Of a stretch of 64,000 nucleotides of DNA, positions 1 to 10,590 are shown one piece after another (positions within the stretch are counted from its first letter, which is position 1; the number at the start of each line of letters is the position of its first letter). The position numbers and the translations under genes are program-made. The stretch is from assembly GCA_963383645.1 (NCBI GenBank), contig OY726563.1, forward strand, positions 37,765,331 to 37,829,330. The letters run 5' to 3'. The notes below the pieces were generated by a model. That model had not been told where the DNA came from. It did not search any database and saw only the letters and a list, made by a program, of their open reading frames with translations. Source of the stretch: Muscardinus avellanarius. Taxonomy: Eukaryota > Chordata > Mammalia > Rodentia > Gliridae.

Positions 1-46
1 GCCTCCCAAATGCTGGGATTACAAGCATGCGCCACCACACTTGGCT
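1..46 (-). repeat. B1-dID SINE, left-monomer end (cut by window start)
   Basis: The reverse complement of the 7SL/B1-like SINE head is visible (gctgggattacaagcatg, then gccaccaca). The rest lies outside the window. It abuts an L1 3' segment directly, so it probably inserted into that L1. Confidence 0.85.
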
Positions 47-495
47 ACACAATGGAATTCTATTCAGCCATAAAGAAGCATGAAACTATGTCATTTGCAG
101 GAAAACAGACAGAACTAGAGAATATTATGCTAAGTGAGATTAGCTAGTCAAGGGTTATATGTTTTATCTCTTATGTGGAAATTAAGAAAAACTGGGAGAT
201 AAATGAGACCAGACAAATGAGGAGAGAGACCAGTAGAATAGTGGAAGGGGATTTGGAAATGGAGTGGGGAGTGGAAAGGGGAGACTTGATGAAGGAAACA
301 GTTCAAACAATCCTGTGTACATAGGTGAAGCTATTGATACCATTTGCAGTAGTATGAAAGAGGAGGTGGAGGGAGCAAGGTGGGATCAGGAAGGAAACAC
401 ACTGGGTGTTATGTGCATGTATATTTCCACCACACTAAACCTCAATAAGATGTATGGTTATACCTCATCAATAAAAGCATACTTTAAAAAATCAA
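47..495 (+). mobile_element. L1 3' end: ORF2 terminus plus 3' UTR
   Basis: The first 120 bases read as the end of L1 ORF2 (acacaatggaattctattc, agccataaagaagcatga, attatgctaagtgagatt), corresponding to the conserved NGIL/YSAIKK/IMLSE region. A G/A-rich 3' UTR follows, then a tail with cctcatcaataaaagc and an A-run. The copy is 5'-truncated and non-functional. The short reading frame at 264-542 lies in the 3' UTR and is chance. Confidence 0.8.
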
Positions 496-690
496 GTATT
501 ATTTCTCCACACAAAACTTTCTTGTTGTTGCCCATTTCATAGTCCAAGTCTCTACCAGGACCCCAGAGGTCTCCCTGCATTCCCTCAGCTCTCTGGTCTC
601 AACTCCTGCTTGCCTTCTCACTCTTAAGCAGTGTCAGACCTCTGTGTGTGTCCCCTGTGTCCCCCTCTGTCCCAGTGGACATTCTCCCTG
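496..690. other. Low-repeat spacer
   Basis: Pyrimidine-rich sequence between an L1 tail and a MaLR-like LTR. I see no recognisable element or splice-flanked reading frame. Confidence 0.4.
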
Positions 691-992
691 CTGTGATTTT
701 AAAAACCTGGCCACACAACTTAAAGAAAAGATTTATTTGCTCACAGTTTTTGGAGATTTCATGCCAGCTTGTGTCTGCCGAGCTCAGAGCATGGTAGTGG
801 GAAGCAGAAAAAGGGACAGCTTCAGACTTCACTCTCACATCATGGAAGTTGGAAACAGAGCAGGAACTTATATAACCCCCAAGGCCACACCCCCAGGGAC
901 CCCTACTTAGCAACCAAGTCTTGCTTCCAACACTGCTACCTTGTTTTTATGAAGGCTGAGGGTGGGGACATTCTAAATCTAAACCATTAGAC
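690..992 (-). mobile_element. MaLR-type LTR fragment (antisense)
   Basis: It carries the antisense MaLR layout: a ttatttgctcacagttt block near the LTR 3' end, purine-rich middle, then aaggccacacccccaggg and a terminal ggacattctaaatctaaacc. This is typical of ORR1/MST/MLT-like non-autonomous LTRs. The subfamily is not assigned. Confidence 0.55.
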
Positions 993-1009
993 TCGAACAT
1001 GCCTATTGC

Positions 1010-1420
1010 ATGTCATTTTTTCTGTAGTTCCCTTACCTTTTGATGCTCTTCCCTTAGTTATTGGCAAGTCTTACCCCTGGAATCATAAACTGCAGGCTTT
1101 ACCCCTTCCTTCCAGCCTATGCTCAAATGTCATCTTTTCTAGTAAAGTCTTCCCTGACTCCTCTATCTAAATTGCAACCCCCACCCCCAGCACTCCTGTC
1201 CTCCTACTCTGCCTGATTTTTACAGCACTTGTCACTTCTCCTCCGAGTGTGAAAGGTTCCTCTTTACTTTTGTTCACTGTCTGAATTCCCTCCCCTAGAA
1301 TACAAATGGTTTTTCTTGTTTTGCTCCCCCTGTATTCCCAACATCTGGAACAGTGCCTGGCCTATAATAAGTACCCCAAAAGTATTTGTTTTATGAATCA
1401 GGTAAATGGAATCTGGGAAG
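1010..1420 (+). mobile_element. LINE2 (L2) 3' end
   Basis: The order of blocks matches the L2 tail: gctcaaatgtcatcttttct, agtcttccctgactcc, a C-rich stretch, acagcacttgtcact, a conserved 'ccctgtattcccaacat' block, cagtgcctggcctataataa, then a terminal repeat-like end. It is an ancient inactive copy and the clearest L2 in the window. Confidence 0.75.
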
Positions 1421-1788
1421 ATGAGAGTAGCACCTGCTGTTATCTGTGGTTCAGTCTTGTACAAAAGCCTGTGTGACAAAGGACAAGTGACACAGAAAAG
1501 CTTGCATTCTCCATTCTAGTGTAGGACTAGTGTCTGTCCCTGTTCTCCTAGAAATCAGTTGTACATCTGCCTTTGTAGTTTTCTACTTGAGTCATTAAAT
1601 CACCCTTTTTGCCAAAGGTAGTAAAGGTATGCATCTATCTTTTACAACCACAAGAGTTCCAATTAATGAGTCTTCTTTTTACAAACATATTATGATATTG
1701 TGAAATAGATATTTGTAGATATTTGGTCTTCTTGTTTTATGGCATGCAACTCCTAAAATCCTTGGAATCTGCAAGGTGAAAGTGTCTA
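1421..1788. other. Low-repeat spacer
   Basis: AT-rich sequence with no recognised repeat, RNA gene or credible exon. Confidence 0.4.
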
Positions 1789-1967
1789 TTCTGGCACTGG
1801 GGATTGAATCCAGAGGCCTTCTTCCCCTGACCTACACCCCCAGCACTATTTTATTTCTTATTTGGAAACAGAATCTCACTAAGTTGCTGAGACTGGTCTC
1901 CAACCTACAATCTTCCTATCAGCCTCTCAAGTGCCAGGATTCCAGGCTTGTGCAACCACATCTAGCT
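1789..1967 (-). repeat. B1-dID SINE
   Basis: Antisense dimer: the right monomer (cactggggattgaatccaga), linker and B1-like left monomer are all present. It is flanked by aaagtgtct on both sides (1779-1787 and 1969-1977), a short target-site duplication. Confidence 0.85.
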
Positions 1968-2455
1968 AAAAGTGTCTTTTTTATGCTAATGTTGGCCAGT
2001 GACTAGATACTGCTGGGGAGCCTCAGGATAGGGTTGGTCACCAAAATGACCACGTCAGGATTAGAGAGTTGAAACTTTAAGCCTCATTCCCAAACTTCAG
2101 GGAATGGTGGGGACCAAAGGTGAATTTCCAATGATTTAATCAAACATGTATATATAATGAAGATTCTAGAAAACATTCCAAAGGGACTGGGTGAAGAAAG
2201 CTTCTGGGAAGCCTTCCAGGAAAGTAAACAAAAACACATCCACTTGGCTGAAGGATTGCACACCTCAGCTCCAAGAGAATGCAAGCTCCTGTGCTTAGGA
2301 CTCCTCTCATCCCTTACACTATGCATCTCTTCATCTATAGCCTTCTGTTATATCCTTTATAATGAACCAATAAATGTGTTTTCCTGAGTCCTGTGAGCCA
2401 CTCTAGTAAATTATTCAAACCCAAGGAAGAAATCATAGGAACTCCAATTTATAGC
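1968..2455. other. Low-repeat spacer
   Basis: No repeat family recognised. Short frames at 2084-2387 overlap on both strands and have no supporting signals, so I do not call a gene. Confidence 0.4.
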
Positions 2456-2860
2456 CAGTTGTTTCAGTCAACATTCTGTTATAATCCAAAAGACCTGACT
2501 ACACAACTTACAGGCAGAAAGATTAATTTTCTCACAGTTTCGTGGAGATTCCAGGTTAAGTCCATGTGAACCCAGGGTCTTGAACTCAGGGCATGGCAGC
2601 CAGAAGCAGAGAGAGAGAAAGACAGAGAAAGAGTGAAGCTCTGCTCTCACATCAGGGAGGCTAGAAGCAAGAAGCAAGAGAGAGCAAGGAAGCAAAGGGA
2701 TTCAAAGACAGAAGCACAGTCCCTAAGGACCCATCCCCAGGGGCCCTCCTTCTCCAGCCACATTCCACCGGCCTAGGTTACCACTGATGAGATTTCAACT
2801 TTCATGACTTAACTGTATTAACCTTGAGCATTAATAAATGAACTCTTCAGGGGATATCCT
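2456..2860 (-). mobile_element. MaLR-type LTR (antisense), first part
   Basis: It has the same antisense LTR layout as 690-992: a gattaattttctcacagttt block, a purine-rich centre with gagagagagaaagacaga, then a C-rich block and tactgatgagatttcaactt-like end. It continues after the SINE at 2861-3070. Confidence 0.5.
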
Positions 2861-3070
2861 TTTTTTTTTTTTGGTGGTACTGGGGATGGAACCCAGGGAC
2901 ATTCTACCTCTAAGCTACACTACCAGCCCTATTTTTTATTCTTTATTTGAAACAGGGTCTCACTGAGTTGCAGAGGACCTCACTAAGTAGCTGAGGCTGT
3001 CTGCGAACCACGATCCCTTGTCTCAGCCTCCTGAATGCTGGGATTACAAGCGTGTGCCACCACTCCCAGC
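2861..3070 (-). repeat. B1-dID SINE inserted in a MaLR LTR
   Basis: Complete antisense dimer with a poly-T tail. The flanks aggggatatcct (ending 2860) and agggtatatcct (from 3075) form an imperfect target-site duplication. Confidence 0.88.
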
Positions 3071-3115
3071 ATTTAGGGTATATCCTAAGTCTGACCATAG
3101 CACCAGTAGATCAGA
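3071..3115 (-). mobile_element. MaLR-type LTR (antisense), remainder
   Basis: Short continuation of the LTR interrupted by the SINE (agggtatatcctaagtctga). Confidence 0.4.
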
Positions 3116-3426
3116 ATTTTGGGAAGCTCAGACTTGTAACCAGTATCTGAAGTGGAGAGCAGACTTTGGGGACTGAGCTCTCGACCCATGGGATCTATCA
3201 CTATCTCTGGGTAGATTGCATTAAACACATTGAATATGTTACCAGAGTCCTGAGAGGTCCCAACAAATCAGGTCCAGCTACTTGCCCCAAACAAAAAATG
3301 GAAAAAGTAATCATAAAGAGCAAGAAAGGAACTTTAATCAATATGGCCATATTGGGAAGGCAAAGTGAGATCAAGCATCTCAGTGCTGTCTGGAAGGTAC
3401 TGACAATAACTCTGAGGTTTCATAGA
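3116..3426. other. Low-repeat sequence left of the inverted repeat
   Basis: Holds an unremarkable 111-codon frame (3166-3501) that runs into the LTR arm and has no domain I recognise. I treat it as non-coding. Confidence 0.4.
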
Positions 3427-3818
3427 AAGCAAGGGGGATATAGAATGTCCCCCAGAAAAGTTCACGTGTTGTTAATACAGGAATGTTCACATGTGAAATA
3501 AATGAACCAGTGCTTTGACCTCATCATTGGATAAATCCTTTGATGGATTAGTAATTTGAGTTGGTTCACTGAGTGGTGACTATAGGCAGGTAGGGTGTGT
3601 CTGGAAAAGGTTGGTTGCTGGGAGTATGGCTTTAGGGATTATATTTGTCCCTAGTCCCTTCTCTATATCTGCTTTGCTTTCTGGCTGCCCTGAGTAACTT
3701 TTCTCCTTTATGCTTGACCACCATAATGTGTTTGCCTTGAAGACAGCCAACCATGGACTGAACCCTGAAAATGTAAGTCAAAATAAACTTTTCTTCCTCT
3801 ATGTTATTCTTGTTGGGT
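3427..3818 (+). repeat. Perfect inverted repeat, left arm (MaLR LTR, plus strand)
   Basis: Read base by base, this 392-bp block is identical to the reverse complement of 5716-6107, with no mismatch or gap. Its content is a MaLR-type LTR: gatatagaatgtcccccag near the start, a ctgccctgagtaactttt region and gtcaaaataaacttttctt (polyadenylation signal) near the end. Similarity stops abruptly on both sides. The final ~34 bp of the LTR are missing here but present in the other copy, so this arm looks like a partial duplicate of the right one. Confidence 0.9.
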
Positions 3819-4735
3819 TGAGGGGCTGAGGGGTTTGCACAGCTGCCAAAGCAGGTGATTTTGTTCAGGTGTGGTCCAGTTAACCATTATTTCAAGATTT
3901 GTCAGGTGTGGCTTGTCAGCAATAAGAAAGTTGGGGTTGCCCGGGGAGGGGGAAAGGGGAGTTTCAATTCATCACAAGATATTTATCAATCACTCTCTTG
4001 TTCCTGGAATCCAAGTTATCTCAGTGAAAATGAGACAGATCCCAAATGGAAGCAATGACATCCTGCCCATTGGATAGTTGCAGGCAATAGCAAAGAGTTT
4101 AAGCCCTTGTTATAAATGGAATTAAAAAGAACTCAGCTGGTATCCACATTGCTTGCTTGGTGGGTAGGGGAAAACTCCCACTTAATCAGAACCAATTTTC
4201 CCTTTTATCTAGTAAATGCCTCTCTGAATGGCCCACATCTTCAGCTTATACTTAGCTTCATTTTCCACCCTCCGTTCATCCTGACTTGGCAATGGCAGTT
4301 GATCCCACATTATAAGGCTTCTGTTGCAACATCATTTTCAGTTATTTGCAATCTCTATGCTCACCAGCCTAGCACAAACAGGATACAGAGACAAGCCTTG
4401 GGGGGGGGGTGTGCAGCCTCCCGCCCTCCACTCCATCCAAACTAGCCTTTTGCCCATCCAGCTCTGTAGTTACCCACACTTCCACTTGCTTGTGTGGTCC
4501 CACCTTTCTCTCTACCACAGTTACCACTAATCCCCTCTACCACTCAGAAATTGATAACAGAAAATGAGGAAACCAAAGGTTTTGACACATTCAGAATATC
4601 TTCATGACCCACCGGAGTGTCCCAACCTACCTGTTGGGAAATAGCAGCTCAGACCAAGTGGCACAAACATTGTTCATTTGACAAAACAGCTTCCCAGCCA
4701 AATAAAGAAGATTCCTAGAACTCAAGAGACCTATA
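3819..4735. other. Spacer of the inverted repeat, left half
   Basis: Contains an uninterrupted G-run near 4391-4400 and otherwise unique sequence. Several overlapping short frames (3855-4530) show no recognised domain. Confidence 0.4.
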
Positions 4736-4922
4736 TAAAGCGTGGTGGCGCACGCTTGTAATCCCCACGCTTGGGAGGCGGAGACAGGAGGATCCCGCAG
4801 TTTCAAAGCCGGCCTTGCTGGCTTAAGAGACCCTGTTTCCAAATAAAAATATATATATAAATAGGTCTGGGAGTGTAGCACAGAGGTAGGATTTCCAGGA
4901 ACCCCACTACCACCAAAAAAAA
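4736..4922 (+). repeat. B1-dID SINE, ggcttaagagacc subfamily
   Basis: The left monomer has the ccccacgcttgggaggcg variant. The centre reads ggcttaagagaccctgttt instead of the usual acttagtgaggcc, and the right monomer ends tttccaggaaccccac then taccacca. This combination marks a separate subfamily seen at least ten other times in the window. Confidence 0.88.
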
Positions 4923-5224
4923 AGAAAGAAAGAGAGAGAGACTTATATATTACAAGTTTAAATGTCTCAACAAACACATGATATTATAATAGATCTATTT
5001 TGTAACATTTTAGCCAATAGAAGGACATACTTACATATTGGTGCTTTTAATGAATGTTATCATCCTTTCATCCAGTCATTCATTATCAAACATGAGTTGA
5101 ATCTCAGGTTTGAAGGCTGAGTCCTGAAGGAGTTCCCAATCTGGCATGAAGAACACACAGTAATAGAGTAGTGCCAAAGCATTTGGTATGGGATATTTTG
5201 AAAACTCTATGGAGATTCACCATC
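4923..5224. other. AT-rich spacer
   Basis: A GAAA-rich SINE tail (4923-4941), then AT-rich sequence without a recognised element. Confidence 0.4.
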
Positions 5225-5418
5225 TTTTTGTGGTATTGAACTCAAGGGCATTCTACTTCTGACATAAACTCCCTTATTTTATTTTATTTTTTGAAACAGG
5301 GTCTCACTAAATTATTGAGGGCCTCGCTGTAAGTTGCTGGGGATGACCTTGAACCTATGATCCTCCTGTCTCAGCCTTCCAAGTACTGGGATTACAGGCG
5401 TGTGCCACCACACCTAGC
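5225..5418 (-). repeat. B1-dID SINE
   Basis: Antisense dimer with both monomers (actcaagggcattctactt; then ccaagtactgggattacagg). It lies in the spacer of the inverted repeat. Confidence 0.85.
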
Positions 5419-5682
5419 ACCAAATTTTTTAAATGGCATTAATGGCCCACATGGCTGATTTCTCCAGGAAGAAGACTCTGAGACTGAATTAATGTGTAGG
5501 ATGTTTATTAAGGAGAGTCCTTGGGATCAATAACTGTGAAAGAAACAAAAATGAAGCAGGAGTGGGCAGAGGGAGGTGAGCTGTGATGCAGATGCAGAGA
5601 AAGCTTTTGCCTACTCTACAAGGAATTCTAGAATTAGATTTCACTTCAAAGGAGTCTCAAGTTAGGTAGTCCTTCATAGCTG
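5419..5682. other. Spacer of the inverted repeat, right half
   Basis: Unique sequence between a SINE and the full-length LTR copy. Nothing else recognised. Confidence 0.4.
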
Positions 5683-6112
5683 TGTTAGCCAGCTTTTCAT
5701 CACTGTAACTGAAATACCCAACAAGAATAACATAGAGGAAGAAAAGTTTATTTTGACTTACATTTTCAGGGTTCAGTCCATGGTTGGCTGTCTTCAAGGC
5801 AAACACATTATGGTGGTCAAGCATAAAGGAGAAAAGTTACTCAGGGCAGCCAGAAAGCAAAGCAGATATAGAGAAGGGACTAGGGACAAATATAATCCCT
5901 AAAGCCATACTCCCAGCAACCAACCTTTTCCAGACACACCCTACCTGCCTATAGTCACCACTCAGTGAACCAACTCAAATTACTAATCCATCAAAGGATT
6001 TATCCAATGATGAGGTCAAAGCACTGGTTCATTTATTTCACATGTGAACATTCCTGTATTAACAACACGTGAACTTTTCTGGGGGACATTCTATATCCCC
6101 CTTGCTTCAAAC
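5683..6112 (-). mobile_element. MaLR-type LTR (antisense), near full length
   Basis: On the minus strand it ends with the characteristic MaLR terminus (plus-strand tgttagccagcttttcatca). The poly(A) signal region is aagtttattttgacttaca on the plus strand. It contains the right arm of the perfect inverted repeat and also the terminal segment absent from the left arm. Confidence 0.7.
5716..6107 (-). repeat. Perfect inverted repeat, right arm
   Basis: Reverse complement of 3427-3818 with 392 of 392 matches by direct reading; the spacer is 1897 bp. If transcribed through, the RNA could fold into a long perfect duplex. Likely explanations are a recent inverted duplication, gene conversion, or an assembly error. 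Confidence 0.9.
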
Positions 6113-6280
6113 AATCATTATATGTGGATAGTCCTCAGGATGGTGTGATGGGAGTAAGGTGGCTCTCTACAGTTGATAGAGATTATTAAAGGGCTAATGG
6201 TTGAGAACCTTCTGCTCATAGCACCTAAGAGAAAAGAAACATGTCTTGAACATATGCTAAAGTACTGTACTAAGTTAGTT

Positions 6281-6353
6281 ACTTTTTTTGGTCCTGGAGA
6301 TTAAACCCAGGGGCATTCTACCTCTGAGCTACACCCCCAGCCCTCTGTACTTT
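6281..6353 (-). repeat. B1-dID SINE (outer), right monomer
   Basis: Antisense right monomer ending ccagccctctgtac. Its left monomer lies at 6949-7081, so the element was split by later insertions. Confidence 0.8.
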
Positions 6354-6713
6354 TTTTTTTCTTTTTGCAGTACTGGGAATGGAAACCAGGGGCATTCTAC
6401 CTTTGAGCTATATCCCGAGCCCTATATTTTTATTCTTTATTTTGAAACAGGGTCTCACTGAGTTGCAAAGAGCCTAAGTAGCTGAGGCTGTCCTCAAACC
6501 ACGATCCTACTGTCTCAGCCTCCCAAATGCTGGGATTACAAGTGAGCGCCACCACACCCAGCTCCCAGACCTATTTTTTATTCTTTATTTTGAAACAAGG
6601 TCTCACTAAGTGGCAGAAGGCCCCACTAAGTAGCTGGGGCTGTCTGTGAACCGTGATCCTCCTGTCTCAGCCTCCCAAATGTGGGATTACAAGCGTGTAC
6701 CACCACGCCTGGC
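6351..6713 (-). repeat. B1-dID SINE(s) nested in the linker of the outer SINE
   Basis: A complete antisense SINE (6351-6563) is followed by a further left monomer (6565-6713). The pentamer tgtac plus a T-run stands on both sides (6346-6355 and 6718-6727). Confidence 0.8.
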
Positions 6714-6727
6714 CCCTTGTACTTTTT

Positions 6728-6945
6728 ATTTTATTATTTATTTATTTATTTATTTATTTATTATTTGGTGGTACTGTGGTTCCTAGAAGCCCTTCTACCT
6801 CTGGGCTACACTCCCAGACCTATTTTTTTTAAAATTTGGAAACAGGGTCTCTTAAACCAGAGAGGCTGGCTTCGAACCTGCGGGATCCTCCTGTCTCTGC
6901 CTCCCAAGCGCAGAGATTACAAGCGTGCGCCACCATGCCCAGCTC
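6728..6945 (-). repeat. B1-dID SINE, ggcttaagagacc subfamily, nested
   Basis: Antisense copy with a TTTA-repeat tail (6731-6765) and ggtggtactgtggttcctag at its 3' end. The target motif tgtacttttt occurs again at 6949-6958, so this insertion reused the same target as its neighbour. Confidence 0.85.
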
Positions 6946-6948
6946 CCC

Positions 6949-7081
6949 TGTACTTTTTAAACAGGGTTTTACTAAGCTGCTAAGCATCTCACTAAGTTGA
7001 TGAAGCTGGCCTCAAATCTGCCATCCTCCTGTCTCAGCCTCCCAAGTACTGGGATTACAGGTGTGCATCACCACACTCAGC
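6949..7081 (-). repeat. B1-dID SINE (outer), left monomer
   Basis: Completes the outer SINE begun at 6281: linker remnant tactttttaaacaggg, then the antisense left monomer ending cacactcagct. Confidence 0.8.
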
Positions 7082-7204
7082 TAAAGGTTGTCACTTCCTG
7101 CTACTGTACTAACCTTTAAGATTATTTTAGAATGTTCATCAATGGTCATAAAATTAAATCAAAAGACTCTTTAAATATTTGAGGTGATGGATATGTAAAT
7201 CATC
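7082..7204. other. AT-rich spacer
   Basis: No element recognised. Confidence 0.4.
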
Positions 7205-7600
7205 TTCATTCAAGCAGAGACAGAAGGATCACAGATTTAAGGCCAATCTCGGGAATTTAGCAAGACTCTCACCAACCTAGCAAGACCCTGTTTCTTTGTG
7301 TGTGGGGAGATACTGGAAATTGAACCCAGGAGCTTCTATCTTGAGCTACACTCCCCCCCATTTTATTTTGTAACAGGATATCACTAAGTTGCTAAAAGCC
7401 TAGCTAAATTGCTGAGGCTGGCCTGGAACTTACAATATGCCTAGTTTAGTCTCTCAAGTACTGGAATTATAGGCATGTACCACCACACCCAGCTACAAGA
7501 CCCTATTTCAAAACAAAAAAAAATAAAAAAGAGCTAGAGGTGTAGCTTGGAGGTAGAATGTTCCTGGGTTCAAACTCCAGTACCAAAAAAAAAAAAAAGA
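7205..7600 (+). repeat. B1-dID SINE (plus) split by an antisense SINE
   Basis: The left monomer is at 7205-7293 and the linker plus right monomer at 7494-7595. The duplicated flank caagaccctgtttc / caagaccctatttc brackets the intruder. Confidence 0.8.
7294..7493 (-). repeat. B1-dID SINE nested in an opposite-strand SINE
   Basis: Antisense dimer inside the plus-strand SINE 7205-7600. The pair can fold back because each half faces its own complement. Confidence 0.85.
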
Positions 7601-8154
7601 AAGAAAAATTATATTTAAGAAGATTTTTAAGAGAATAAAGAAACTTTAGTTATAGGAATGCCAATGTGCACGGTTTGCTTTGGAGTTCCTTAGCTATTAC
7701 CTTAGTCCAAACACCCCACGCACACCTGTGTTTGCAGTTTGGTTTTCTGTCTGGTGCTCACAGAGAAAAACAAGGCCAACCGGAATACCATCAGAACTCT
7801 CTCCAGTTACAGTTGCTATTGAGACTCCTTAAAGAGGAGACATTCTGGACTCCCTTGTTTATGTGGTAAACGTATGTGTTGTGGGATGCAACATAGAAAT
7901 TCTTCATTCCAACAACAAACTAAAAGATTTTGTCTCAAAGTGGTATTCGCTCCAGTATTTAGTAAGCACTTTCCTACATACTGTGTGACTACAAAGACAA
8001 GCGGGGCATATTCCAAAAGCCAGAGGCAGATGAGATGAACCAACAGACTCCGGAAAGAATCAAGGTACAAATTATAATGAAGGGAAGCAGCAAGCAAAGC
8101 ATGGGAGCATCTTGAATTAGGTCCTGGATACTTTACCTGCATTATTCCTCTCTT
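7600..8154. other. Low-repeat island
   Basis: About 550 bp without a SINE. Frames of 67 and 108 codons lie on opposite strands (7666-7869 plus, 7816-8142 minus) and match nothing I know. Confidence 0.45.
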
Positions 8155-8356
8155 ATTTTTTTAGTACTAGAGTTGGAACCCAGGGCCTCGCATGTGTTAG
8201 GCAAGTACTGTACCACTGGGCTACATCTCTAGGCCTTTTTTATTTTATTTTGAGACAGTGTCTCACTAAGTTGCCCTGGATGGCCTTGAACCTGTGATCC
8301 TCCTGCCTCAGCCTCCGAGTAGCTATAATTATAGGTGTGTGCAACCACAACTGGCT
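8155..8356 (-). repeat. Older B1/ID dimer SINE
   Basis: The right monomer keeps the full ID form (cctcgcatgtgttaggcaag, then ccactgggctac). This section is shortened in the commoner copies, so this belongs to an older dimer type. Confidence 0.85.
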
Positions 8357-8366
8357 GGGGCATTAA

Positions 8367-8559
8367 GTTTTTTTTGTGTGTGTGGTACTGGGAGTGGAAC
8401 CCAGGGGCTTTCTACCTTTGGGCTATACTCCCAGACCTATTTTGTATTTTATTTGGAAACAGGGTCTCACTAAGTTGCTGAGAGCCTTACTCAGTAGCGA
8501 TCCTCCTGTCTCAGCCTCCCAAGCACAGGGATTACAAGCATGCGCCACCACGCCCGGCC
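8367..8559 (-). repeat. B1-dID SINE
   Basis: Antisense dimer ending caccacgcccggcc, with little decay of CpG sites. Confidence 0.88.
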
Positions 8560-9160
8560 ACATGAGCAGATTTTTTTATTGCATTCCCTAGCATCTAGAA
8601 CAATGCCTAGAAAAATAGGTGGTATTTATACCAGTCAGCTTTTCTGTGGCCAGGGTAAGTTACAAAATCTCACTGTCATATACAACAAACTTTTCTTGCT
8701 CCTGGTCCTAAAGCCAACTGTAGCAGCTCTGCTTCAGGTTGTGGGTTGGGGTCAGGTCTGCTCCATGTTTCTTCTAATGCCAGGGGCCTAGCTAAGGAAG
8801 ACAGAGAGCATGCTATTCTTTCAGAGTAGCCTGGGAAGACTAGAAGAATTTGGAGTGCTTCTATAAGCTCCTATTAGGATCTGACACCTTCACATTCCAT
8901 TGGCCTAAGCAATGAGCAAAAGCCACATCACTGGGGCAGGGAAGCATACTTCTCCTCTGGAGATCCAGGGGAAGGAGTGTTGATATTTGCTTTAAACAAT
9001 AATGAAGTCCACAATAATGTTCAATAAATAATTGTTGAATGGCTGATGAATAAATCGACATGATATAGGAAATCCCATTTAAGTAAGAGAGGAAAGTTGT
9101 GAAGCAGTATGCAGACTAATTGATAAACACCAAAACCAAACGTTGAAATATGCACACAAC
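8560..9160. other. Low-repeat island with possible L2 fragments
   Basis: ctagaacaatgcctagaaaa (8596) and ataattgttgaatggctgat (9027) resemble L2 3' ends, but the matches are short. No gene recognised. Confidence 0.35.
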
Positions 9161-9470
9161 TTTTTGTGTGGGGGGCACTAGGGATAGAACCAGGGGCTTT
9201 CTACCTCTGAGCTACACTACTAGTCCCATTTTTTATTCTTTATTTTAAAACAGGGTCTCACTAAATTGTGGAGGGCCTCATTAAGTAGCTGAGGCTGGCT
9301 GTGAATATGCCATTCTCATGTCTCAGCCGCCCAGGTATCAGTCGTATAAGCATGTACCACCACGACTGGCTTTATTTATTTATTTATTTTTGGAACAGGT
9401 CCTCACTAAGTTACCATGTGCTAGAGTCAAACCTGCAAACCTTCTGTTTCAGCATCTCAAGTACACACAA
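9161..9470 (-). repeat. B1-dID SINE with an extra left monomer
   Basis: Right monomer, left monomer (to 9370), then a second left monomer (9371-9462). Similar flanks tgcacacaactttt and tacacacaatttttt suggest a single insertion unit. Confidence 0.75.
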
Positions 9471-10226
9471 TTTTTTCATAAATGCATAGAAAATGGACGT
9501 GGTATGAATTCATTAAACAGTTGCCAGTGTAACTATGAGAGGAGCAAGATCAGGTAGGAACCACAGAGAGCACTTTTTTTTCATCATTTGAAATTTGTTT
9601 TACAAGAAGGTTTTCATGCTTTATTCATAGGTTTTCTTTATAAATTACGGTAAAAAAAAAAGGGGGGAAAAATGAGACAATGGCCATTGCAAAGCTCTTC
9701 ACACAGCCTGGATTAGAAAAATGTCAAATGAGCAATTTGGAGGAAGGAAGTTAATGTCATGTAAGAGTGACAAATTAATAACAAAATGTGCCTCAACTCT
9801 TCTAATTGTTCAGTTGCTGCTCTGACATTTAAAACATATTACAACCTTTATGGTAAGTACCTTTATCTAGCTTATGAAATGATGATGAAATTCCTTTGGC
9901 AGTGTCTTGCGTGTACCTTGTGCAAGGAAGAACATCTACTTAACCCATGCCATGTGCATAGAAGATATTCAGCATTTGTTGCACTAAATAAGCAAAAATT
10001 CTAGCAGGTCTACTAATAATTTGTTATTTCCAGTTCATGTAGAATATCAAATCTCCTAAATGAAGAGTGATATTCTTTAAATGGCATTCTTTTTCCTAAA
10101 AATTTTGCAATAAGCCATACTGTAAAATAAATTAGATGTTCAACTTTCCACCCCTTTTTTCTGGAATCCAATGCCTTTCTGGGGTAGTCATGGATGTAAA
10201 TTTTCTGAAAGACCAAATCACTTTAT
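9471..10226. other. Low-repeat, AT-rich island
   Basis: About 750 bp without a SINE. Short frames only; no family recognised. Confidence 0.45.
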
Positions 10227-10242
10227 AAAGTAACATCTTACA

Positions 10243-10450
10243 GCCGGGCGTGGTGGCGCACGCTTGTAATCCCAGCATTCGGGAGGCTGAGACTGGAGGA
10301 TCGCGGTTCGCGGACAACCTCAGCTACTTAGTGAGGCCCTCTGCAACTCAGTGAGACCCGATTTCAAAATAAAGAATAAAAAATAGGGCAGGGGTGTAGC
10401 TCGGAGGTCGAATGCCCCTGGGTTCCACCCCCAGACCCGCAAAAAAAAAA
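10243..10450 (+). repeat. Young B1-dID SINE with perfect TSD
   Basis: Starts gccgggcgtggtggcgcacg and keeps many CpGs (ggaggatcgcggttcgcgga). gtaacatcttaca stands on both sides (10230-10242 and 10451-10463). Intact TSD and CpGs indicate a recent insertion. Confidence 0.95.
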
Positions 10451-10504
10451 GTAACATCTTACAATATCTTACCAAAGCTGGGATCCAAATAAATAATAAA
10501 AAAG

Positions 10505-10590
10505 AAGGCTGGGGATGTGGGTTGGCAGCAAAGCCCTTGCCTAGCATGTGTGAGGTTCTGGGTTCCATCCCCAACACTGCAGGGAGAGAA
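10505..10590 (+). repeat. ID-type SINE (monomer)
   Basis: tRNA-derived ID body: ggctggggatgtgggttg, then cttgcctagcatgtgtgagg and ttccatccccaacactgc. No left monomer is present. Confidence 0.8.
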
